64,000 nucleotides of DNA, from NCBI GenBank assembly GCA_903813345.2, contig CAIIXF020000007.1, positions 37,470,759-37,534,758 on the forward strand. Reading direction: 5' to 3'. Under the pieces are notes generated by a model. The model worked only from the letters and a program-made list of their open reading frames with translations, searched no databases and had not been told where the DNA came from. This document shows, piece after piece, positions 14,801-37,600 of this stretch (positions within the stretch are counted from its first letter, which is position 1; every line of letters starts with the position of its first letter). The position numbers and the translations under genes were made by a program. This DNA is from Owenia fusiformis. Taxonomy: Eukaryota; Annelida; Polychaeta; Sabellida; Oweniidae.

Positions 14801-16392
14801 TAACCATCAAATCTGTCCACACAGCTTCCGCCATTTTGACATGGATTACTTGAGCACTCGTCTATGTCTGTAAGTACAAAGGTGGTGTTAACACATGGAG
14901 GCCAGACACCGAATTCGCGCTTTATTTGCTAAACAGGTCCTAATATTTGAATAAATTTTAATGCGATGATAAATGACTAAACAGCAGAATGAAACTCTCA
15001 CCTAACACTTTTAGGGTTTCCTTGATGTCGGCTTTCCATAAATTGATATTTTCTGTCAAGTCAGATAGCTCCTTTTCAATGGTAGCAATGTGTTCTTCCG
15101 TTTCACCTTTAACAAAGATTTTTAATTTATTAAAGATGTCAAAAATTTACCTTGACAAATTAGATTTATTAAGATGAAACTGTCAGCCTCAAACATATGT
15201 GTTTTGAAGGTATATGTTACCATGACAGTTCGACGTAGCCTGGTAATTACTTCTGGCGCAAATCTAAAGATTGTTGTCGGAAACTATTTGCAACAATATG
15301 ATATAGTTGATCAGGTGGCTAATCTGACATCACTAGCCTCGATCACCCAGAGACTAGCATAATGACCTACCTGATCAATGTAATGGCTTTTTTAAAACAG
15401 AAAAGTATAACAAAGGCAGCAAAGATAATTACAATGAAAGGAGAGCTGCAGACAGAATTATTCATTACCAATACAAAGAATTGCAGGAACTACATGATTG
15501 TGTTATACCGAATATCGAGAACTCAAAATGTTTAAACAATAATCGAATTGTTTCACTTTACAACATTATAGAGACACTTTAAAATGAAAATGTCTTCAAA
15601 GTCTACATTTAAAGTCAGATTCGTAATTCCATTGAGTACTTTGAATCTAAAAATAAGCAACCAAAGAACCACATTGAAACAGTACATGAAAAAATAGAAG
15701 CATTTCTACATGGCCTAAATTTTATATAATTTGGTTTGTTTTGTAACTTTGCTATCATTCGTGTGGCCTCTTATATTTTGATGCTTCTTTGCCATGTAAT
15801 TTTGGGAAAAAATAACATGGCTGAAACTCCCTAAATTACAAAAGGCCACAACTTAGCTGCACATGATACATAGTCATACATAGCTGAAATATACAATAGT
15901 TGGATCGTGTACATAATGTTTCTATTGTTTAGTAAATGTTGGAATATTTAATTGCTTGTTTTTTTAATTCAAAAAGTACTCAATAGAATTTTGAATCGGA
16001 CTGCACATTTAAATCAACTATGGAATGATGTGTTTGAAATTAAATCTAACCCATTTCACCAATCTAAACGTTTTACCTTGAAAAACGCCACCAACTACAA
16101 GTCCAATGACAACACATAGAGCCATCAGGACAATAACTACACATACTATGATGATTTTCCACTTGAAAAATGATTTCTCATGATCATTTTGTTGTATTGT
16201 TAGCTTTTCGTAGGCAGGATTATAAATTTCTTCTGGTTTGCTCTCTCCCAAAGTTGCATAAACATCCATGTTGATATCGCTAGCTTCAGTCTCAATAGCA
16301 TTTTGATTTGGCCGGACTTCTTCCAAGTTGATTTCAGTGTAGTCATCCGTATTAGGGGTTGATGGAAGAGGTGTGTTCGGATTTATAGACAT
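8822..16392 (-). CDS. type II membrane protein: ITAM-like tail, TM, coiled-coil exons, collagen and EGF
   Basis: Nine exons on the minus strand: 16077-16392, 15002-15106, 14754-14867, 14384-14518, 13243-13368, 11622-12350, 11285-11398, 10855-10977, 8822-8952. Every internal intron is phase 1 and the joined coding length is 1,893 bp (630 residues plus stop), which strongly supports the model. The order is: cytoplasmic tail (1-78) with Y18TEI, Y45ATL and Y61EKL; TM helix (79-102) without a signal peptide; helical exon with TLKVL end; calcium-binding EGF ([14 protein letters not shown]); two more helical exons sharing the theme xENI..WKA...DTLK; about 195 residues of Gly-X-Y; EGF ([12 protein letters not shown]); a Cys-rich 38-residue unit; EGF ([12 protein letters not shown]); and a final truncated EGF ([12 protein letters not shown]). 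I infer a trimeric cell-surface receptor or adhesion protein with its C-terminus outside. No named ortholog is recognised. Confidence 0.85.
9077..10019. mobile_element. decayed mariner/Tc1-superfamily element
   Basis: Starts cagggtgttcc and ends ggaacaccctg. The terminal repeats align imperfectly for about 200 bp (shared words tggttttcttttcaatct, ggttgctatag, aggtgtaacaac). It contains a remnant of the transposase N-terminal helix-turn-helix. It sits in the last intron of the collagen/EGF gene. The left flank is TA but the right flank is CA, so the target duplication is eroded or the ends are off by a base. Confidence 0.8.
9330..9614 (-). pseudogene. mariner-type transposase N-terminal fragment
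   Basis: The 94-codon frame contains the segment [15 protein letters not shown] followed by D.P..GHPRT. This matches the HTH start region of mariner transposases (the SETMAR-like pattern xxVYEWxxRFKxGRE...DDxRxGRPxT, known from the family). The catalytic DDD domain is absent, so the element cannot move by itself. Confidence 0.75.
10397..10684. mobile_element. MITE with aggattggctcccag ends (copy 1)
   Basis: Begins aggattggctcccag and ends ctgggagccaatct, about 288 bp. It lies in an intron of the collagen/EGF gene. A second copy with the same left end is at 44,998-45,182. The 90-codon frame inside has no domain. Confidence 0.7.
11622..12350 (-). CDS. collagen (Gly-X-Thr) plus EGF exon of the preceding gene
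   Basis: A single 729-bp phase 1-1 exon. Its first four fifths are about 65 Gly-X-Y triplets, mostly [12 protein letters not shown] and GQT, with Thr or Ser in most Y positions and few Y-position prolines. One break occurs near the start (GSTVPNGPT). The exon ends in a calcium-binding EGF with the start [16 protein letters not shown]. The acceptor is ctcctacag at 12,351-12,360 and the donor is gtaagt just below 11,622. The other frames are also open because of the repeat and should not be read as genes. Confidence 0.9.
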
Positions 16393-18728
16393 TGTCTGGC
16401 TGCTATGTACCGTCTGGATATCGTTATTATTAATTAACTTTAAAGCACCATCAAAGCGCCGTTTGTGTTAACTTAGCTTAAACAAAAATGATCACGAATC
16501 ATTTCATTTTAGATTAATTTTTGGATGGTCTATACACTCAATTGGTATAGCATTTGGTCTCAAACGATGTGGGACTGAAACACATTCAGGACAGTAAGGG
16601 AGATATATCGTACCGAATTTGTAACAATTAATTTTAGATAGGGTTGAAAATACATGTATATATACCACAGTATCGAAATAAAAAGATGCAAGTAGGACTT
16701 CAATAAAATATAGTTAAAAATCTCACCTGTTACAATCAGAAATAATCTCGAATACGTGCAGTATAAAATAACTTCATGTGTTCAGTTCCTCTGGTATATA
16801 AACAACTTCTCCAAGCTATATAAGTCCAATCCACATGTACAGGGTGACAAAACGATTTCAATTAACCTAAAAACATAGCTTTCGGAAATAAACGTCAAAA
16901 GTACACAAACAGACCAAAACCTAAATCTAAGTACATTTTCCTCAGATAAAGCTAATTTTTATTCCATTGTTTTATTATTGATTATTATCCATTACATATT
17001 AAAGAGTCAAAGACACAGTTTAAAAGATACATTTTTGAGTCAAAATGGAGGAGCAATACTGGTAAAAACTGAACAGCAAAGGCGAAGTAAGATCTATTCA
17101 CTCCTTATATGGTCAACAAAGTCTGGTTCTTCCTCAAAACTAAGAATCAAAAGTCTTCTGAGTTCGGACTTAAATTAGTGTAGCATATCATAGCACTGGT
17201 TTCGATATCTCTCCTCTCAGTGTGAATTTTATTTGTAGAATAAAACTGCGATGGGAAACATATTTCATCTTGGTTGATGTGTAAAATGATTAGAAATGGA
17301 AAAAATCATAAAATACCAGCTTTTCTGCTAATTTAAATACTTGGAATGTTACCGCTTTTCTGTTAGGATCACCCTGTATATGTATTGCTAGAGTTCTTGA
17401 TAAGGGAATAAAAGAATATTCTTTTCAGGTAATTTGAAAGGATAAAATTGAATGTTTTCAATTGGAGATGTTTATTGATGCCTTGCTCCGCTAGTAATAT
17501 TGCATCTTTTTAACTTCCTTGTTTGTTGCTATTTATATATTCCAAAATACACATAGTAGTCAAATAATGTGTTTTGAATTGAGCAATAATGACTATTTCA
17601 AAGCATAAATAATTTCAATAGAGTCAAATCAGCTGATATCAAGTAGCACTTTTGGGCTATTGAAAAATAAGTGATATAAAGAGATATGCTTAGCTCATGC
17701 CATTTAATTTAAATGTTCACATAATAGAAACGTTTAACACATATAAGCTAAGCTTCGTGAATGCAACTTTCTGCTGTCGGCTATCGGATTAACCTACTAT
17801 TTTATAACCAACTATGGAATGAATATTTCATATTTAACTTAATTGCCCATAAACGTGTAGTTTAAACCGAGAGCCCACAGCCGAAATTATAATATTTATC
17901 ATTATAAACGATTACCTAGGTTCACATCAATATACATTTCTTACCAATTGCATATAAAAATTCATATTAAAGTTACGTCTTTTGGTAACTGAATGTAAAA
18001 ACATTTTATTTTTGAATGCAATACATATCCGATGATTCTTTTCGGCGAATAACCTTTGATCCTTTTTTTGGATGTTGTACATCTGTACAGTATGTTATAT
18101 GACGTTGGGGCAACTGAAACCTTACGCTAAGTTCACACCTTCACGGCGCTTTGATGGTCTGAATTTTCTAGAAGTCAAAATGTACTTTCAACACTATTTA
18201 TGGCCGCCGTTTTGGAACAAAACAGGCTTATGATATATAATTTGTACATTAAAACGATTTTAAACCTTTTTTCGAAGAAAAACAATAGCCTTGCATTGTA
18301 AACATACAATTTAGTCAAAGTGAAATCAAAACGTGGTTTGATAATTTGTTTATCAACCTTGACATTGATTTTAAAAATGATTTCTAGGTCAGCTGTAGTT
18401 TCCCTAAGAGCATGTGTTCTAACATTTAAATATCTATATATTATTGTATTGAACAGGTAAAAAATGCTTTACTGAGCATAACAAGGTGCCAATAAGTTTC
18501 ACAAATTCTGTGGCCAATTCGGGTCGGATAACAGTACAGACCATAACAGACAGATAAAAGGGTCCCCTAATGTGTTAAGTAAAAACAAACAAATGGACAA
18601 ACGTGGACAGAGCTTAGATAAAAATTCATCTGGTGACCATATACTGCATCATTAACTGACTTAAAAGGTGTTTCTATCTACGAAACAGATTTTACAGCAA
18701 CAAAATGTAAACTCATATTATAATTCGT
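16393..18728. other. intergenic region
   Basis: No exon was found. It contains a mariner-like MITE (16,840-17,376), a small palindrome fragment near 16,442-16,480 and another near 18,126-18,160. Confidence 0.5.
16840..17376. mobile_element. mariner-like MITE with TA target duplication
   Basis: Starts cagggtgac and ends in caccctg, flanked on both sides by TA (16,838-16,839 and 17,377-17,378). The match beyond the first 10-12 bp is weak. No transposase remnant is visible in 537 bp. Confidence 0.6.
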
Positions 18729-22076
<3,348 letters not shown>

Positions 22077-22151
22077 CTCCCTTTGCGTAAATGAGGATGG
22101 AGAAATACTCTACCTTCTTAAATATGACAGATTGGTTAGGGACACACGTGT

Positions 22152-22174
22152 AGATAAGCGAAGAGATTAGATAA
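22152..22174 (-). promoter_or_regulatory. GATA-type sites upstream of paralog B
   Basis: AGATAAG at 22,152 and AGATAA at 22,169 (plus-strand reading) lie 76-98 bp upstream of the start codon at 22,076. The surrounding 80 bp resemble the flank of paralog A. GATA factors drive gut protease genes in many animals; the role here is inferred. Confidence 0.4.
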
Positions 22175-22176
22175 TG

Positions 22177-24753
22177 AAATAATGCCTTGTATGATCAGGT
22201 ATCAGATATTATCGTTCAAAGATGGCCTCCTATATCTGTTTGTCAACTGCTCTTAGCTCCGCCAATCTCTCAATTACTGATAAGCACCTCTGGATACGTT
22301 ATACATGTAAAGTGGACTTGAAAACTTTAAATGAAAAAATGTTATTATCGAACATACATATAAAAGTCGGTTACACGACGAAATATCTTTTCAAAACGGT
22401 CACTAATAACGATTTATAATTGACCTGATCCTCTTAGTTTCAGATTTAGCTAAATGTATAAATCAGAAATCATAAGAAGGAGTCAAAAGAACAAATAATT
22501 GCACAAGAAGATAAGATACAAGTCACCACTGGAAAAGTAACCACGCTGATCAAACGTACATTAAAGTACCGTGGTTCATAGGAGAGGGGCGTTAAGGCCC
22601 AACTGCACGAAATCCCCGAACAAGTAATTAATTGCAAAATTGTCTAAGCATTTGCTCTAAAACGGGTTGGTTTATTACAATAAATGTATGGATGTTTGAT
22701 TAATCAACAATGCCAAGTTCTTCAATCTTCTGATAATTTATGAAAAAGTGCGTTTGCGTTCAACACACTTTTGAGGTTTGTAGGATTCAATCGGGTTATT
22801 TGCAAGCTGTACATGTATTTTGAATGCCCTTGGCTTTGAATTTGTAAATGGAAATTACATTTTTGAGAGGAGTTCAAAGGTGAATGACAGAGAACATTAC
22901 TACCAGACTTGAACGCTTCCTAGTTGAATACCCATGGTGAATCACATTGTTATACCTGCCTTTGAGATTATACATGATTCAAACATGACCGCTCTCTGAT
23001 TGAGTTTCTCAATCAATCAGAATGCAGTTTAGCTGTGCTCTTTTCTCCATACATGAAATCTCGTTTAAGTCTTGTTTTAATTAGATTTAAGGTGAGCTGC
23101 GTTTTTAAACATTTAATATTTTCTTCTACTTAATGGCATATTTGATTTATGTGTGAAATTTTCTATCAAAAATCGTTCATTTGCACAGTTACTCACATTT
23201 ATTTTTTCCAGGATTTCGGTCGGAAGCTTTCTGAAAAGCTCAGGCTAAATTTTGACATGCATTTATTGTTCATAGTGACGATAGTTCCTCCGTGTTTAAG
23301 TTGAGGGGAATAGAAATTTACAAAAAACAAATAGGTCCGTTCTAATTCACTTCGCCGGTTGATTGTTTCATTTGCAAATTGTTTTGGAGCAATTAAGGTC
23401 AGGGTGCACTTTGATTAAAGATGACCGTGTGCTAGAAACTAGAATATTCATCGGTTTACTTTTCAAAATTGCAAAAAAAATCCAACATGCACCCTGGCCT
23501 TAAAGACCAGACAACAATATATGGCTTTTTGTAGACGAATAATGACAAACTCAAGAAAGCGAATTGGATCTGGATTTGTCAGGATAACTGTTGTTGCAGT
23601 TTTCACAGTTTCCTTGATAAAATGACAGAATTGAATTAAAACGTGCAGATGGGGGTGAGCTCATAATTCGTGTGAATATATAATAAGTAGTCACCTTATA
23701 CCTGGGTCACATTTGCTCTGATCCATCGGCCGGCACCCGGCCGATTGAGTGCTTTGCTCAATATTGTATTCAATTTAGAACAAAATACTCAATCGGCTGG
23801 GCGCCGTAGTGAAAATTGGAGCAAATGTGACCAAGGCATTAGGTATCAAGATAAAGAACAATGACCACATGCGTTACAAATAACTGCTCACATGTTTTCA
23901 ACAAAAGCAGTTCATACAAGCGCACTTAAAGTTGTACTCAAACCATTTTACTCGATTTAGATATATTAATGCTATCTCACCGTATGAAAGACACACTTTA
24001 CGATGGTGAACCACCAACAATTCCAAAAATTCATTTTATTATGATATAGGGGATATTAAGTCAGCGCTAATCTGTTTTCGCGGCAAAACTGATTTCATTT
24101 TCAGAGCAGAAATGTTACGTCACGTGACATGACGTGTGTGGTTGAAACAATTTGCCAAATGTTTGGGGATTAAATCTTTTCAATTAACATTTATACTAAT
24201 TGACATTTCATGTGACATTTTTTTGTCTAGTTTAAAGCCAATTTCAAAGACAATGCTAATATACATATTGAGACACTTTTGATTTAAACAATGTATACCA
24301 ACCAATAAGAAAAATGGCTGTCACATGACCATGAACACATGGCCTGGAATTTTGAGATTATTTGTGCTTATTTGAGCATAATAATATCATATTGACCTAC
24401 GTTGAGTTAGTGAAATACATGGAAGAATTGCGCATCTGTTACAAAAACGTATACGCAGTTTTGTTTGAAAGTTTTTTTTTGAAAGTTGAATATCATGACA
24501 ACAAAGTTTTTGGAGAGATGATCCAACCGTTGTGGAGGAAATCTTTCACGTTTGAATTAATTTTGGAAAAAAACAACATGGACCATCTTGTATATGAAAC
24601 ATGAATTGATATTAGAATAGGAAGTAAGGCTGACGAATTGATGGAAGGACTTTTACAATACAGTACCAAGGGACTTAATTTTAAAGAGGTACTCCTATCT
24701 ACCAAGCAGGTTTTACAGCAACAAAGTGTAGGTTTATAGGCTATATAATTCGT
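22177..24753. other. intergenic region between the protease paralogs
   Basis: No exon is supported. It contains one hairpin MITE at 23,701-23,836. The open frame at 24,362-24,604 shows no domain or splice context. Confidence 0.5.
23701..23836. mobile_element. 136-bp hairpin MITE (cctgggtcac family, copy 1)
   Basis: Starts cctgggtcacatttgctc and ends gagcaaatgtgaccaagg. Internal paired words atcggccggc and actcaatcggc are also inverted. A second copy is at 63,581-63,715. Confidence 0.85.
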
Positions 24754-32035
<7,282 letters not shown>

Positions 32036-32106
32036 CTTCGCGTAAATGGGAACTGAGATATGCTCCACTTTCTTAAGTATGGCAGATTTGCTGGGGACAC
32101 AGGTGT

Positions 32107-32124
32107 AGATAAGAGATAAGATAA
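32107..32124 (-). promoter_or_regulatory. triple GATA-type site upstream of paralog A
   Basis: AGATAAGAGATAAGATAA (plus-strand reading), three overlapping WGATAA words, 72-89 bp upstream of the start codon at 32,035. A looser version occupies the same place in paralog B, which supports a conserved element. Confidence 0.5.
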
Positions 32125-34612
32125 TGAAGTAATACCTAGTTTGATCACGTATCTGATATTATCAGAAGAATATGGCTTACTATCTAAATTTCAGCTGCTG
32201 TTAGCCTCGGCCATCCCTTAATTTCTGATAAGCATCCCTGGGATACTGTTTGAAATAATCAAATAAAATGAACTTATTGACATTAGACACTGAATAGAGA
32301 ATCTCCTGAAAAACAGATTATGAAAAATGTTAATGATAATAATTTTACTTACATACGGTGTAACACCCTTTCAATTCAGAGTCACAGTTATCCAGAATCG
32401 TAGAGCATGGATCGAACACATCATCCATCAATCAGACACGTCTGTTGATGTCATTTAACTTCTGCAAAACTGTTAAATGTTCATCTATAAATGTGAGAAT
32501 ATTAGCCGTTTAATGAGGGTTATATCTGAGATTTAGCTTGTAGTACTAAACAAAAATTTCAAAAAGGCCTTAGTTAAGCTTTTATGTCCTGTTTACAGAA
32601 CCTCTATTCTTACTATTGAAATTCGATTTCAGGAATACCACACTACCCTACCTCGATCGCGCATGCGCGAATCTTTTGGCTTTTAAACATGTCGCTTTTG
32701 AGTATATCGACTGCTTAGTCAAAAGGTTAATACGTTTGGTGCTCGGAGTGGGTCAATATTGCTATTCGCTACACTTCAGTGGTGCAATAGTGAAGTCCAT
32801 GTTCCAAGTTATATGATAGTTGAAGAAATAATGTAAATAATATCGTTTTAAATTTTAAAATATTTGATATGTCATAGTACACGGTACACAGCTGCAAAAG
32901 TTGATCAATACAGGGTACAAGGAATGTAAATTGTTCAATAGTACAGGGAGCGAGAAAGTAAGCTGATTATACAGACATACTATGTCCCGACCTCATGTAC
33001 ATTTACATTGCAAACAGTGAAAGTAATGCTAAAAAGGCCGCCTGTTGATGCTTTGAGGTGTCATCAATTGTTATTTAATCCAAATAAAGTAAACATTATT
33101 TTGTAGATTTAGACACGGGCTTTCAAGTCGTATGCATTTTAGTCATTAAATTAACAAGAACGCTAGATTATACGTGTTACTAGGGTATCAAATTGAAATA
33201 AAATAACGAAATTAAATATCAACACGTTAATGATAAATGACTATCCGCTATCAGTATTAATGACTATTTGCTACTCAGAATAATCAAAATTGCCTGAACT
33301 ACATATGAAGAATCTTTCTATAGAACCCCTTGAATGGTCTAATTCACTACCGTCCTAAAAACCCGACCATTCAAAATGTTTTGTTCAAATTCACAAAAAT
33401 ACAGTTGACTAACATACTAGAAAACGTATCCACCTATAACACGATGACACGCAGTTTAAACAACAGTTAACTGGGTTTTTTGTTACATATCAATGTAACA
33501 TTTTTGAAGGGACACTTACATGCTCCCTGTACGTTGATAGATTTACTGAAATGTATCGTGTATTGCATTTGGTTTTGCTTCACTGCGCCCACTATTATCT
33601 ATCTTTGCCTATAGTGGTTTTTTGCCAACAATATTCTACACACTCCTTGATGAATCAATTCTATGTCTGGTAGAACACTAGAAATATATGTAAAATGTAT
33701 TTTACGTTCAGAAATATGGAATTAAACCCACGTCCTCCATTTGCAACTAAGCTGTACCCTGTTTCCCTTTTAAACGTGGTCACGTGGTAGGGTAGTGTGA
33801 ATACTTTTCGACATAAATCCACTTGTTGAGACTCGATCAACTTGAGTTCTTCTGAGAAAATGAGGATGTCGGCAATTGTGAAATTGACTTAGCATTGGAG
33901 TGCAATTGATTTTATCCTGCATATATACCGTTTTGTTGTCCATTCTCAATAGTAAGATTAGGGGTTCTTAAACATGACATTTGGCTTGCTTTTTAGAACT
34001 TTTTGTTGCAACTATTGTTGTAAGGGTTCACTTTTAGACCACCATGTAGAAGAAGATAAGATACAAGTCACCACAGTTGGTGCTACCACATTGGTCAAAA
34101 GTACATTAAAGAACCAAGGGTGATAGACAATGTATCAAAAAAGATTCTTCAAAATAAATGTATTCTCCGATTCGTAATCAATTCAAAACGTACTTCATTA
34201 AGGAAACATATCTCGATCATACTTTTACACAGGAATAATAGACTATGTTCTAAAATCTGAAAATAGATTTTAAATGAGTATAAAGAACAGAGATAGGTAT
34301 TCCCAGTGTCAAGAATATTGCAAATCTAAATGCGGAACGACGCCTACAGGGTTCAATGATACAAGCTGTTAATCTTCACTGCCCTGGTTTATCATCATTT
34401 CATTTATTTCCTATCGTTTTATTCCCATCATCAATGTTAGTTTTATACCTTTTAACTAATTAATAGTTTTATTGTATTCATATCATTAATGTTATTCTAA
34501 TACCATTTAAAATAATGTTATTTTAATACCACTTAAAGTAGTTAAAATAAGGCTACTATAGTCATCGCACTCGCCATACTAACACCGTTAATCTATACTG
34601 ACGTGTGCCACG
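32125..34612. other. intergenic region with split hairpin element
   Basis: Pieces of hairpin family 1 lie in opposite orientation at about 32,548-32,640 and 33,785-34,040, as if one copy had been split by about 1.1 kb of other DNA. The word taccacactaccctacc next to the first piece is mirrored by ggtagggtagtgtga next to the second. No exon is seen. Confidence 0.5.
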
Positions 34613-37600
34613 ATGGACTACGTAACGCTCACCCTCGCCGTATGTATCTTTGTTGGCTGTCGAGTCGCTGAAGGAACAAGAAAGGGAAATACCACATCTT
34701 GTCCAAAGCGTAATAGCCCAAAGAACCGGACGCCTACAAAGTACACGCTTTATGATAGAACCTTCACAGGGATCGGAGATGGAAAGATTCAAGATTTCCA
34801 AAAGAAGCCGTGGCCGCAAACCTTTCAAGATTTTTGGAAAAACGACGTCGGTATCTCTCGCGAAGAAGAAATAAGACGAGGTATGAGCAAATATCTGAAC
34901 AATACATTTTAGCCGAACAAACTCCTAATAATGGTTTAATCAATATGACTTTGACATACTTTGATAAACAACGATGAAAATAATCTAAAACTATTAAAAG
35001 GCCCCTTATAATTTTAAACCATTTTTCTCTCTTTTGAATACTATATTCGAATTCGGTGAACAGTTTTCTATAACGACAGCTTTAATTTACACAGTTATGT
35101 CATTTTAATCATTTTCCATAATATTTTAAAAAACCTTGGGCCAATCTACATTGATACAATGCTAAAATGTATTTGGATAACGTATTTCACATATTTTTTG
35201 TTGGCACCACCTATATCAATAAACTGTAACGTACACCAATTGATAACATACGTCCTATTATATTTTATGTTGGAGAAATTAAGAAAATTGGTCGAAGAAT
35301 AAGAGAGAAATAAACTCACAAACGCAGAAAGCATTTAAAATGTAAATTCTGATTGAAACCAATGGTGCAGAAATATGTTAAACATGATAAACACTTGTTT
35401 TGAACTAATATAGGCCTTTAACTTGATCTATACGATGGAGTATAGAAAATGGCGGGAAATATTGAAATACAGATTTCTGTTTTTCAAAAGTAAACTTTTC
35501 TATCTTGTCAAGAGTCATGATAAATTATATTTAGATGGTTAAACAACATTTTCAAGCCCTGGCCGGGGCCTTTAAATAAAATCACGGTTAAATTTAAGTT
35601 TTGAAATTTGATTGTTACTTTGCAGGTAGAGCATTCGTAAGTTTTATGAAATACGTGTCGGGTTTAGACGTAAGTGAGCTGACTGATGACCAGATTGCTA
35701 ACGGTGATAAAGTTGATTTCGGGGACTTTGTGTTCGACGCATTTTTCATCGACTCTGAGGTCAGGCTTCTTACTGAAACGTCACAAACTCGTGCTAAATT
35801 CTTCAGGAACTCCCCAATCAAAATCGGAGGCTTTAATATTATTTTCAAGAAAGAAGTCCCTTCTACTGGTAAGAATTACCAAAATTGTAATACCATATGT
35901 ACACACATCCCAGCATGTAACATTTAATCATAAGTCACAGAATGTCTGTGGGTCATTAGAGAAAACAACATTGATTTCCCTATTTTTTCTCTCTCGTGAT
36001 AGTTTTTCGAATTATATTATAAGCAATAACTCCAGATTGACATTTGAAGTCTAATAATCAAAGGTGGAAATTTAAATACTGTATAAACATTTGTTGCCTT
36101 GAAAGGTATCTCATTTAACATTTATCAACTACTGAAATCAATTTGGGTTGATTAAACAAGAGTTGTGGGCGATGGGTGTTAGTAGATAGAAAACTGAGGG
36201 CATCAGGCCGCCACGGGCCGCCACGGGCCCGGGGCTTTCAAAATCTCTGAAGATGAGCAGGAGATATAGATGAGCAGGAGATAAATTAATTGGATGGGGA
36301 TTAGGAGATAACTTAATTGGATGGGGCTTTCATCTTAAATGGGTGAGAGATAAGATACGCATGACATCATTGTTATCTTAAATGGGTGAGAGATAAGATG
36401 CGCATGACATCATTGTTATCTAAATGGGTGAGGACTGAATTTTAAAACGGAAGCATAACAAATCAATAACACAACATTTTTGTTTGATATATACATTATA
36501 TCCAATCTTAAATTTATTTTACAATTTTCTTTACAATTGATGTAATATTAACATTTTTAAGGTAGAAATGATAGATTCTACTACAAAATCCATGTTATTA
36601 GACACACTGAAAGTGTTTACAATTTCATCTAAACTATACCCTAAAGTTCTCAATAATATATACATGATACAATATTGTCCACAATTTGAACTGTTCAAAC
36701 CTTGAACACGAATGGGATTTACAAACATTGCATCTCCATATTCTTTTAATCCATAAAATGTTTCTGTATGACCTAAGGGGTCAAAAAATTCAATTTGTGA
36801 ATCTCTATAATAACATACCCAATGTTGCCCCATTTCATAGTGAGGTCTAGTATTTGCTATAAAACATTTTTTATCCATGATAATAGATGGTAATTGATCA
36901 CTTGCAAATACTCCTAGAAATCTATGCTTAGTATCTGGATGATTTGATAAAATAAAACTTATATCTTGTGAATTCATATTAGTACTGAATAATATTGCGG
37001 GATGCGTCAACCTCAAATTTTCCCGGAAATGTTGCCATTAAAATAATGTTTAATGATTCAGGTGTTGCCTCAGAAAAATGAATGTCAAGTTTTACATTTC
37101 CCTTTTTAAACAATGGAAGAATTTCACCATTTGAATATGTGTCTTTATAGCCTATATCAAACTTAAAGATACAAAAACCAGATTTAAAATCATCTATGCT
37201 TATATTTAACCCATCATTGTGTTCAAGATCTGAAAACAATTGTGTAAACTCATGAACATATTTGTCTTGTGAATCATTTGAGCCAAACTTAGGTTGAAAT
37301 GCTCTAAATGGAGTAGGGACATTATCTACTGAAATTTCAACATATGAAGTGTTTGCATGAATGAAATTGTAAGGATTAAGTTTATAGTTTCCTTGATATG
37401 CTGCATTTTTCACAATGACACAATACAATCGTGTAGGTACACGTCCTTGAAATAAATCATCTTGATTAAAAGAATATATATTACTAGGTAATGAGAGTAC
37501 TTTCATTTCATTTCTATCATAAGTATATACAGCATTTCTCTCCTGTAATTCAGTATTATATGCTTGTAAAATACCATTTGAAACTGTAATCATTGGAACT

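Noticed and set aside
16525-16600. tRNA-like stretch (tcaattggtatagcatttgg)
   Set aside because: The A-box-like word is not followed by a GGTTCGAATCC-type B box and the acceptor stem does not pair; at most a decayed SINE head.
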